This document shows, piece by piece, positions 8,418-15,645 of a DNA stretch of 15,645 bases. The stretch spans positions 1 through 15,645 of the forward strand of contig JASIGD010000429.1 in NCBI GenBank assembly GCA_030045295.1. Direction: 5' to 3'. This stretch comes from Streptosporangiaceae bacterium (GTDB lineage Bacteria > Actinomycetota > Actinomycetes > Streptosporangiales > Streptosporangiaceae). The translations under genes were made by a program, and so were the position numbers. Numbering within the stretch: position 1 is the first letter of the stretch; every line of letters begins with the position of its first letter. Below the pieces are notes generated by a model, which had not been told where the DNA came from, made no database searches, and saw only the letters and a program-made list of their open reading frames with translations.

Positions 8418-9677
8418 TCACGGCATCTGCCCGGTAGCCGACACGCGTGTCGCATTCTGCTCGCCGGGGCGGACGGTCGGCAGCACCATCGGGCGCGCGG
8501 CGAGGACGCCCACGGTGAGTTCGCAGCCTGAGAGGATAAGCAGCAAGACCATCGGGATGTCCCAGCTGCCGGTGGCCGTGTGCAGCAGCCCGACCATCAG
8601 CGGCCCGGTGCTGGCGACCAGGTACCCGACCGACTGCGCGAAGCCGGACAGCGAGGCCGCCAGCCCGGGATCGGGGGCCCGCGCCATCGTGAAGAAGATG
8701 GCCAGGCCGAGGCAGGCCCCCTGGCTGACGCCGAGCACGAGCACCCAGAGCGCGGCCGTGCCCAGCGGCGCCCAGAGCGTTCCGGCCAAGCCGACCGCGG
8801 TACCGATCAAGCTCGGCACGACCAGCGCGCGCTGGCCGGCGGCGCGGTGGGCGAGCACCGGCACCACCAGTGAGGTAGCGAGGTTGCCGACGCCCATCAG
8901 GGCGAGCAGGTTACCGGCCGTGACCGGGGTCGCGCCGCGGTCCTGGAAGATGGTCGGCAGCCAGGACAATGCCGAGTAGTACAGCAGGCTCTGCAGTCCC
9001 ATGAACCCCGTGACCTGCCACGTGAGCGCGTGCTTGTACACCTGGACCCGGCTGGCCGCAGGCCGGACCGGTGCGCGCGCCGGGCTGACCGCCCGGTACC
9101 GGAGCTGGGGCAGCCACAGCAACACGGCCAGGGCGGCCGGTCCCGCCCACACCCCGAGCGCCAGCCGCACCGAACCGCCCGAGGCCTGGTAGAGCGGCAC
9201 GCTGAGCAGCGAAGAGAAGATGGCGCCCACGGACAGCATGGTCAGGTAGATGCCGATCAGCAGGCCGGCCCGGTCCGGCCAGCGCCGCTTGGCCATGCTG
9301 GACAGCAGCACGTTGAGGATGGCGATCGCGCTCGCCGCCAGCACGGTGCCCGGGAACAGCATGGTCGCGGGCGCCACGCCGCGCAGCAGCAGTCCCGCGG
9401 TGAGCACGACCAAGGCGGCCAGCAGGACCCGTTCCTCGCCCCAGCGCCGGTTCAGCCAGGCGGCGAAGGCGGAAACCACGCCGAAGCAGAGCACCGGCGT
9501 CGTGGCCAGCACCGACACCGCGGCTGACGACAGGTGCAGCTGCGCCTGCAGGTCAGGGAAGAGCGGCGGGGGGCTGGTGACGGCGGTGCGCAGGTTCAGC
9601 CCGGCGGCCGCCATGGCCACGATGAGCAGCGTGATCTGGTAGGACCGGCGTCGGCCGGCGACCGGTTCTTCGGGCAT
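8418..9677 (-). CDS. MFS transporter of the CynX/NimT (cyanate/nitroimidazole) family
   Basis: Integral membrane permease of 419 residues with about twelve hydrophobic helices. The signature of the CynX/NimT group is plain at the end of helix 1: [22 protein letters not shown] (24-45). Further marks are the loop [11 protein letters not shown] between helices 2 and 3 and [27 protein letters not shown] in the middle of the N-terminal half. Known family members export or import small anions and drugs such as cyanate and 2-nitroimidazole; the substrate here cannot be read from sequence. The ATG shares one base with the stop of the preceding gene (TGATG) and lacks a Shine-Dalgarno site, so it probably depends on translational coupling. 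A perfect hairpin lies 16 bases before the start codon. Downstream, 80 bases separate it from dxs. Confidence 0.88.
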   Translation of the reverse strand: MPEEPVAGRRRSYQITLLIVAMAAAGLNLRTAVTSPPPLFPDLQAQLHLSSAAVSVLATTPVLCFGVVSAFAAWLNRRWGEERVLLAALVVLTAGLLLRGVAPATMLFPGTVLAASAIAILNVLLSSMAKRRWPDRAGLLIGIYLTMLSVGAIFSSLLSVPLYQASGGSVRLALGVWAGPAALAVLLWLPQLRYRAVSPARAPVRPAASRVQVYKHALTWQVTGFMGLQSLLYYSALSWLPTIFQDRGATPVTAGNLLALMGVGNLATSLVVPVLAHRAAGQRALVVPSLIGTAVGLAGTLWAPLGTAALWVLVLGVSQGACLGLAIFFTMARAPDPGLAASLSGFAQSVGYLVASTGPLMVGLLHTATGSWDIPMVLLLILSGCELTVGVLAARPMVLPTVRPGEQNATRVSATGQMP

Positions 9678-10897
9678 CAGGAACTAAAGCTATCTGAAGG
9701 AGAAAATAATCCTTCAGCCGAACGAACGGTGGTGCGCGCGTCGATCGCCGGGTTCAGGGCCAGCCAGCCGAGCAGGCCGAGCGGGAGGATGAAGTACCCG
9801 AAACGGACATTCGGCCCGAGCAGGAACATCAGGGCCAGGCCGACCGCCAGTCGCCAGATGGCCGCGCGAACGTCGCGCGGCGGCCGGATCACGAGCGATA
9901 CCGCCACGGCCAGCCCGGCCGCGAGCAGCAAGCCCACCGATACCACGTGCCCGGCCGGGCCCAGGGCGGCCAGCAGGTGCCCGGGCAGCAGGCTCTCGGC
10001 CGGGGTCTTGTAGCGGGTGAGGCCGAGCGGGAACAGCACGCTGTCCCGCACCAGTGCCGCGGCCGCTCCGTGCCGGAACAGCACGGCCGGGGCCAGGGCG
10101 GCGATGATGGCGACGGCGGTGACGGCCACCGCCGCCAGGAACCGGACCGCGGCTCGCGCCCCGTCGCGGGACGCGAACATCGCCGCGATGACCGGGACCG
10201 CGAGCCAGGCGGTGGACTTCAGGTCGCAGGCGACGCCGAGGACGGCTCCCGAGCCGCAGATCTGCGCGGCGGTGGCCTTGGTTCCGCGGGGAACGGCGAA
10301 CGCCAGCGACAGCAGTATCAGCGCGAGGACGGGCGGATCCGTGGTGATCACGGCCAGATTGAGCGCTATCACCGGTGAGGCCACCGCGACCGCCAGGCCC
10401 AGCCCAGCGTTACGACGGCACTCGGGACAGTACCTGTGCGGCATCGCGACCCAGAACGCCGCGGCGAGCACGGCCACCGTGCCGACCGCCAGCCATACCC
10501 CGGGGTTTCCCGCCAGGCCGCCGAGCCCGGCCGCGCTCGGCAGGCCGAACAGGGTCATGACCGGCAGGTAGGGGTTGTAGGACTGCCAGGAGGTGACCTG
10601 CGCGGCGGGCAAGTACGGGGAGCCGTGGTGCAGCAGCAGCGTCGCCGACCGGTCGATCACGATCATTCCCGTTTCGAGCCCGTAGGCGGTGGAGAGCCAC
10701 AGCAGCGGGGCGACCACGGCCAGCGCGGCCGACACCAGGACCGCCACGGTCTGGACCCGACGGCCCGGCCAGCGCCAGATCATGAGCAAGGCGACGGCGT
10801 AGCCGCACGCCGCCCAGATGGCCCAGACCTGATCACGGCCCCCGGAGAAGATGGCGGCAGCGACCGCGTACGCGCCAAACACCGCGTAAGCGACCAT
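9677..10897 (-). CDS. Polytopic membrane protein, GT87/DUF2029-like glycosyltransferase candidate
   Basis: Integral membrane protein with about ten to eleven hydrophobic helices. The first outside loop holds E75, D82 and HHGSPYLP (90-97), followed by SYNPYLPVMTLFGLP (106-120). This D...YxPY...YxP arrangement recalls polyprenyl-phosphate-sugar-dependent GT-C enzymes (GT87/DUF2029, often mannosyltransferases). Other loops include TTDPPVLAL and GPNVRFGYF. A cytoplasmic-looking loop has H-x2-C-x2-C (HRYCPEC, 154-160). The ATG at 10897 is the only canonical start but has no ribosome site, and the same frame stays open to the TAG at 11092-11090 with coding-like codons, so the true product may be longer. 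The C-terminal 12 codons are A/T-rich and include a TTA (9709-9707). It heads the block with the MFS gene, dxs and fpr. Fold class is likely; enzymatic activity is inference. Confidence 0.68.
   Translation of the reverse strand: MVAYAVFGAYAVAAAIFSGGRDQVWAIWAACGYAVALLMIWRWPGRRVQTVAVLVSAALAVVAPLLWLSTAYGLETGMIVIDRSATLLLHHGSPYLPAAQVTSWQSYNPYLPVMTLFGLPSAAGLGGLAGNPGVWLAVGTVAVLAAAFWVAMPHRYCPECRRNAGLGLAVAVASPVIALNLAVITTDPPVLALILLSLAFAVPRGTKATAAQICGSGAVLGVACDLKSTAWLAVPVIAAMFASRDGARAAVRFLAAVAVTAVAIIAALAPAVLFRHGAAAALVRDSVLFPLGLTRYKTPAESLLPGHLLAALGPAGHVVSVGLLLAAGLAVAVSLVIRPPRDVRAAIWRLAVGLALMFLLGPNVRFGYFILPLGLLGWLALNPAIDARTTVRSAEGLFSPSDSFSS
9694..9717 (-). repeat. Perfect 8-bp inverted repeat with A/T-rich 8-base loop
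   Basis: CTGAAGGA (9694-9701) and TCCTTCAG (9710-9717) are exact reverse complements separated by GAAAATAA. The structure lies in the last codons of the GT87-like gene, 16 bases before the MFS start codon, and its loop contains the TTA codon. It could act as an mRNA hairpin that limits read-through or MFS translation, or as a DNA operator. No T-run follows it. Confidence 0.7.
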
Positions 10898-11092
10898 GAG
10901 ATGGCGCCGGTCAAGCCAGGACCGGACCTGGTCATCGGGGACACGAGGCGCCGGAAGCTTGGCAGGCGCAAGCGTGCGCGCCCCGCCGTCGCGAGCCAGG
11001 CCGCCCGTCTCCAGGTGGTCCGCGTGGTCTGTGTATTGCGTCAGCTGGTCCCCCGTTGACCAGAGCGAGAGCTTCTTCCTCTTAGCAGTCTA
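10898..11092 (-). other. Leader or unannotated N-terminus of the GT87-like gene
   Basis: Between the ATG at 10897 and an in-frame TAG at 11092-11090 the frame stays open for 64 codons with mostly G/C third positions and no ATG, GTG or TTG. Translated it is hydrophilic and would place DDQVRSWLDRRHL directly before the first membrane helix, a normal cytoplasmic lead-in. CTG codons at 11044, 11014 and 10999 are the only near-start codons. A 6-bp hairpin (arms 11045-11050 and 11058-11063, 7-base loop) lies beside the first CTG. Either this is coding from a non-canonical start, or it is a 5' leader of about 200 bases. Together with the promoter and terminator it fills the only gene-free stretch over 300 bases, 10898-11217. 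Confidence 0.45.
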
Positions 11093-11102
11093 GGCAGTAC
11101 GA

Positions 11103-11131
11103 AGGCTACGACCAGACCAAGGCCGTATCAA
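11103..11131 (-). promoter_or_regulatory. Promoter of the GT87-MFS-dxs-fpr block
   Basis: Minus strand TTGATA (11131-11126), a spacer of exactly 17 bases, then TAGCCT (11108-11103). This fits the housekeeping sigma pattern of actinobacteria (TTGAcA, TAnnnT). Transcription should start near 11096, about 200 bases before the ATG at 10897. It is the best promoter match I found in the window. Confidence 0.6.
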
Positions 11132-11157
11132 CCCGATTGTGGCGGAGCGAACACGCC

Positions 11158-11198
11158 GGCCGGATGTTGCCGGGATAATCAGTCCCGCGCATCCGGCC
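11158..11198 (-). terminator. Nested hairpin terminator of the tetR gene
   Basis: Perfect 9-bp arms GGCCGGATG (11158-11166) and CATCCGGCC (11190-11198) enclose a second perfect 5-bp stem, CGGGA (11171-11175) and TCCCG (11183-11187), with a 7-base loop. It begins about 20 bases past the tetR stop and ends before the promoter of the next block, the expected place for a terminator. There is no T-run, as is common in actinomycete terminators. By symmetry it would work on either strand. Confidence 0.65.
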
Positions 11199-11217
11199 AG
11201 GTGCACGCCATCGCCGC

Positions 11218-11919
11218 CTACCGTGCCGCGGCGCAGCCGCGTTCGCGGGCGAGCCGGACCGTGGCCCGGGTCAGCTGAGCGGTCGAGGGCGGTTCGGGCA
11301 GCCGCTGCGAGTCCCGGCTCCGGAAACCGTCCAGAGATAGGGCCACGAATCGCCGCCATGCATCCGGCGCGTCCTGGCGGGTGACATGCATGACCGCGGC
11401 GGTGGCGATCAGCAGCAGCACGAGGTCCTCGCCGGCGAAGTCCTGGCGCAGCGTCCCTTCCGCCTTGGCGCGCTCGATGACCCTGACGAGCAGGTCGTTC
11501 GCTGTCCTGCGCAGCTGCTCGACGTGCTCGTCCGCGGAAAGCGTCATGCACAGCAGGTCGGACAGCCCCCTGTCGCCCGCCTGCAGCTCGCAGATCCGCT
11601 CCACGCACCCGGCGAAGCCGGCCCACGGGTCGGCGACGGCCAGGGCCTGCCGGGCGGCTTCGGCGTACTCGGCGACCTTCTCCACCAGCGCGGCGGCGAC
11701 CAGCTTCTCCCGGGTGGGAAACCGCCGGTACAAGGTGGCGATGCCGACGCCAGCCCGGGCGGCGATTAGCTCGAGCGGCGCCTCCAGCCCCTGCTCGGCG
11801 AACACGTCCCTGGCCACCGACACGATAGCGGCCCGGTTGCGCGCGGCATCGGCCCGCAGCCGGCGCGTCCCGCACGCGGGAACGGCGGACGGCTCCGGGT
11901 CGGGCTGACGGGCCGTCAT
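11218..11919 (-). CDS. TetR-family transcriptional regulator
   Basis: DNA-binding regulator of 233 residues. The N-terminal helix-turn-helix is clear: RNRAAIVSVARDVFAEQGLEAPLELIAARAGVGIATLYRRFPTREKLVAAAL, about residues 28-78, with the recognition helix near GIATLYRRF (59-67). The remaining helical part should form the dimer and ligand-binding domain; nothing in it names the ligand. The ATG at 11919 has no proper Shine-Dalgarno site, and TACGAT (11931-11926) lies at -10 distance from the start codon itself, so the message may be leaderless. It diverges from the DinB-fold gene at 12018 across a 98-base gap with three small palindromes, the normal arrangement for autoregulation and control of the neighbour. 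A strong hairpin follows the stop codon. Confidence 0.9.
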   Translation of the reverse strand: MTARQPDPEPSAVPACGTRRLRADAARNRAAIVSVARDVFAEQGLEAPLELIAARAGVGIATLYRRFPTREKLVAAALVEKVAEYAEAARQALAVADPWAGFAGCVERICELQAGDRGLSDLLCMTLSADEHVEQLRRTANDLLVRVIERAKAEGTLRQDFAGEDLVLLLIATAAVMHVTRQDAPDAWRRFVALSLDGFRSRDSQRLPEPPSTAQLTRATVRLARERGCAAAR

Positions 11920-11925
11920 CAGCTC

Positions 11926-11931
11926 ATCGTA
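11926..11931 (-). promoter_or_regulatory. Candidate -10 of a leaderless tetR transcript
   Basis: TACGAT on the minus strand, six bases before the ATG at 11919, fits TAnnnT and would start transcription at or next to the start codon. No convincing -35 is seen. Confidence 0.3.
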
Positions 11932-11939
11932 GCGGATGT

Positions 11940-11953
11940 GGAGGGTGGCCTCC
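11940..11953. repeat. Palindrome in the tetR divergent region
   Basis: GGAGG and CCTCC, perfect 5-bp arms around GTGG. It lies near the expected -35 region of tetR and could be half of an operator. Confidence 0.25.
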
Positions 11954-11966
11954 GGACACGTCTTCG

Positions 11967-11979
11967 AGCCGAGTAGGCT
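11967..11979 (+). promoter_or_regulatory. Candidate -10 and operator for the DinB-fold gene
   Basis: TAGGCT (11974-11979) fits a TAnnnT -10 with transcription starting near 11986. It is the right half of the palindrome AGCC-GAGTA-GGCT, so a regulator bound here would cover the promoter. The -35 region (near 11951) is poor. Confidence 0.28.
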
Positions 11980-11989
11980 TCGGGAGGAT

Positions 11990-12001
11990 TCGTGCCCACG
12001 A
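11990..12001. promoter_or_regulatory. Candidate TetR operator
   Basis: TCGTG-CC-CACGA, a perfect 12-base palindrome just downstream of the presumed transcription start and 17 bases before the GTG at 12018. TetR proteins often bind such sites in the gap with a divergent target. Binding is inferred from position and symmetry only. Confidence 0.4.
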
Positions 12002-12017
12002 GCAACGGAGAAGCACC

Positions 12018-12803
12018 GTGGAAACTAGCTCAGGTCCGTGGATCGGTGCCCTCAGGCACTCCCATGACAGGCTGCAAGCCATAGTCAAGCCCCTCAGCCC
12101 GGAACAGCTGCGGCAGCGCTCGTACGCGAGTGAGTGGTCGATCGCCCAGGTGCTGTCCCATATCGGCTCGCAGTCGGAGATCTTCGACTTGATCCTGGAC
12201 GCCGGCCTGACCGGTCAGGACCCGCCCGGCCGCGACCAGATCGGACTCATCTGGCAGTCGTGGGACGCCAAGGACCAGCAGGCCCAGGCCTCGGACGGGC
12301 TGCAGGCCGATGAGGCGGCGCTCGAGCGTTTCGAGTCCCTCGACGCCGACCAGCGGGCGCGCATGCGCGTGCGCGTGTTCGGGATGGACGTGGACCTCGC
12401 CGGGCTGGCGCGGATGCGCCTCAACGAGCATGCGGTGCACAGCTGGGACGTGGAGGTGGCGCTCGACCCTTCCGCCACGGTCGCGCCGGATGCCGTCGGC
12501 CTGATCATCGACACGCTCGGGCCGTTCATGGCCAGGGGCGCCAAGCCGGACGGGAAGCAGCGCAAGGTGCGCGTGACGACCACCGACCCGGAACGCCGCT
12601 TCCTTCTGCAGACGAATGAGGCGGTCACGCTCACCCCTCTGGACGACGAGACGGCGCAGGAACCGGGGCTTGCCGAGCTGAAGCTGCCCGCCGAGGCGTT
12701 CATCCGCCTGGTCTACGGGCGTCTGGACCCCGCCCACACCCCGCCGGCCGAGACCGCAGGCGTCACTCTGGACGAGCTACGCACGATCTTCCCCGGCTTC
12801 TGA
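12018..12803 (+). CDS. Maleylpyruvate-isomerase-type (DinB-fold) metalloprotein, probably mycothiol-related
   Basis: 261-residue protein of the MDMPI N-terminal/DinB-like four-helix family, widespread in actinobacteria and often dependent on mycothiol. The metal site can be read: H48 in VLSHIGSQSEIF, then E137 and H141 in RLNEHAVHSWDVEVAL, with the same E-x3-H spacing as the zinc ligands of C. glutamicum maleylpyruvate isomerase. The C-terminal part (about 170-258) resembles the small second domain. No gentisate-pathway gene is nearby, so maleylpyruvate is not a likely substrate; a thiol transfer or detoxification role is a guess. The start is GTG at 12018 with GGAG eight bases before it. It diverges from the TetR gene and is its probable target. 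Its last 27 bases overlap the convergent methyltransferase. Confidence 0.85.
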   Translation: METSSGPWIGALRHSHDRLQAIVKPLSPEQLRQRSYASEWSIAQVLSHIGSQSEIFDLILDAGLTGQDPPGRDQIGLIWQSWDAKDQQAQASDGLQADEAALERFESLDADQRARMRVRVFGMDVDLAGLARMRLNEHAVHSWDVEVALDPSATVAPDAVGLIIDTLGPFMARGAKPDGKQRKVRVTTTDPERRFLLQTNEAVTLTPLDDETAQEPGLAELKLPAEAFIRLVYGRLDPAHTPPAETAGVTLDELRTIFPGF

Positions 12804-13448
12804 GCGCCATCCTCCGATGACCACGGTGGCGTCGAGGTCCGCGGAACTCGCCACGCGCGGGGTCAGGCCGCAGCCCGCGAAGCCCGCCGCGGCCCGCGGC
12901 GCCTGGCGGCCACTCGTCTCGATCAGCAGGTGGCCGCCGGGCGCGAGCCACCCGGGTGCCCCCGCGGCCACCCGGCGCAGCACGTCCAGCCCGTCCGGCC
13001 CGCCGTCCAGCGCGGTCAGCGGCTCGTGCGCCCGGGCTTCGGGGGGAAGGAATCCGATCTCCCCCGTCGGCACGTAGGGCACGTTGGCGACCAGGATCCC
13101 GACCCGGCCGCGCAGGCCGCCGGGCAGCGGCTCGTAGAGATCTCCTTCGTAGACGTACCCGGGGACGTTCTGCCGGGCGCAGCGCACCGCGGCCCGGTCG
13201 ACGTCGACGGCGTGCACCTCGGCCCCGTCCACGGTCGCGGCCAGCGCGGCGGCGATCGCGCCTGCCCCGCAGCACAGGTCGACGATGACGTCTCCGGGCC
13301 GGGCGAGGGCGGCGGCACGCTGGACGAGGAACTCGGTGCGGCGGCGGGGCACGAACACTCCCGGACCGACGGCGATCCGCAGGCCGCAGAACTCCGCCCA
13401 GCCGAGGACCTGCTCGAGGGGGAGGCCCGCCGCGCGCCGATCCACCAT
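12777..13448 (-). CDS. PrmC/HemK-related methyltransferase (TIGR03704-like)
   Basis: S-adenosylmethionine-dependent methyltransferase related to the enzymes that methylate the glutamine of peptide release factors. Motif I is VIVDLCCGAGAIAAALA (54-70), the acidic motif II is HAVDVDRAA (79-87), and the motif IV position reads NVPY (122-125) instead of the NPPY of true PrmC, so substrate specificity may differ. FVPRRRTEFLV (32-42) and the C-terminal GGHLLIETSGRQ fit the family. The ATG at 13448 probably is not the real start. The frame is open up to the TGA before 13571, and the upstream residues (VVSRLRAAGCVFAEDEARL) look like the N-terminal helices of homologues as I remember them, yet no ATG, GTG or TTG occurs there. 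CTG at 13547 (256 residues) or ATA at 13571 (264 residues) are candidates. It follows aconitase closely and overlaps the 12018 gene by 27 bases. Confidence 0.82.
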   Translation of the reverse strand: MVDRRAAGLPLEQVLGWAEFCGLRIAVGPGVFVPRRRTEFLVQRAAALARPGDVIVDLCCGAGAIAAALAATVDGAEVHAVDVDRAAVRCARQNVPGYVYEGDLYEPLPGGLRGRVGILVANVPYVPTGEIGFLPPEARAHEPLTALDGGPDGLDVLRRVAAGAPGWLAPGGHLLIETSGRQAPRAAAGFAGCGLTPRVASSADLDATVVIGGWRSEAGEDRA

Positions 13449-13557
13449 CGCGTCGAGCTCGCCCGGACTTCGCGCGGCCGAGACGATCAGCCTGGCCTCG
13501 TCCTCGGCGAATACGCAGCCCGCCGCCCTCAGCCTGCTGACGACCAGCGGCGGCGGG

Positions 13558-15645
<2,088 letters not shown>

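Noticed and set aside
8338..8421. 28-residue N-terminal extension of Dxs from GTG 8421 (overlapping the MFS stop as GTGA)
   Set aside because: The overlap is attractive for coupling, but the residues are unlike Dxs N-termini and GTG 8337 has GAGGAG at ideal spacing.
6520..8979. Plus-strand open frame of 819 codons opposite dxs and the MFS gene
   Set aside because: It lies antisense to two securely identified genes, is rich in R, G, H, V and Q as expected of a shadow frame in GC-rich DNA, crosses gene boundaries, and shows no domain.
11090..11875. Alternative minus-strand frame of 261 codons overlapping tetR
   Set aside because: The TetR frame has a clear helix-turn-helix; this one is R- and A-rich and runs through the terminator hairpin and into the next promoter.

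Overview
The window is high-GC actinobacterial chromosome. Third codon positions are almost all G or C, and several features point to this phylum: a MutT1-type NUDIX/phosphatase fusion beside polyphosphate kinase, an FprA-type ferredoxin reductase, a DUF4232 secreted protein and a mycothiol-type maleylpyruvate isomerase fold. An actinomycete fits (Streptomyces, Streptosporangiales and similar groups); I cannot name a genus. The content is mostly core metabolism and housekeeping. I see no tRNA, rRNA, CRISPR array, insertion sequence, phage or plasmid gene.

Layout. Positions 1-966 run rightward: the tail of an unknown gene, then a DedA-family membrane protein with an unusual acidic, repeat-bearing C-terminus. 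From 4163 down to 954 the minus strand carries ppk1 followed 12 bases later by mutT1, which meets dedA tail to tail with a 13-base overlap. A secreted DUF4232 protein (4848-4201) lies upstream of ppk1. Next comes a tightly packed minus-strand block reading from about 11100 to 4913: a polytopic GT87/DUF2029-like membrane protein, a CynX/NimT-type MFS transporter, dxs, and an FprA-like ferredoxin-NADP reductase. A good -35/-10 promoter at 11131-11103 precedes this block, and a nested hairpin terminator at 11158-11198 separates it from a TetR regulator. The TetR gene is divergent from a plus-strand DinB/maleylpyruvate-isomerase-fold gene (12018-12803), with several small palindromes between them. 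The right end is aconitase (cut by the window edge) followed by a PrmC-related methyltransferase whose 3' end overlaps the DinB-fold gene by 27 bases.

How genes may work together. Dxs opens the MEP isoprenoid pathway, and the reductase 11 bases behind it could supply electrons, through a ferredoxin, to the iron-sulfur enzymes IspG and IspH. The GT87-like protein in the same block belongs to a class that normally uses polyprenyl-phosphate sugars, so carrier-lipid supply and use may be co-expressed. Ppk1 makes polyphosphate and MutT1 removes oxidised nucleotides, an arrangement also found in mycobacteria. The TetR protein probably controls itself and the divergent DinB-fold gene.

The less ordinary signals are at nucleotide level. 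There is a perfect 8-bp hairpin with an A/T-rich loop at the GT87/MFS junction. The only two TTA codons I found both lie in inverted repeats at gene 3' ends. Two genes (GT87-like and the methyltransferase) appear to be coding upstream of their first canonical start codon. I did not find a clear new biological system.
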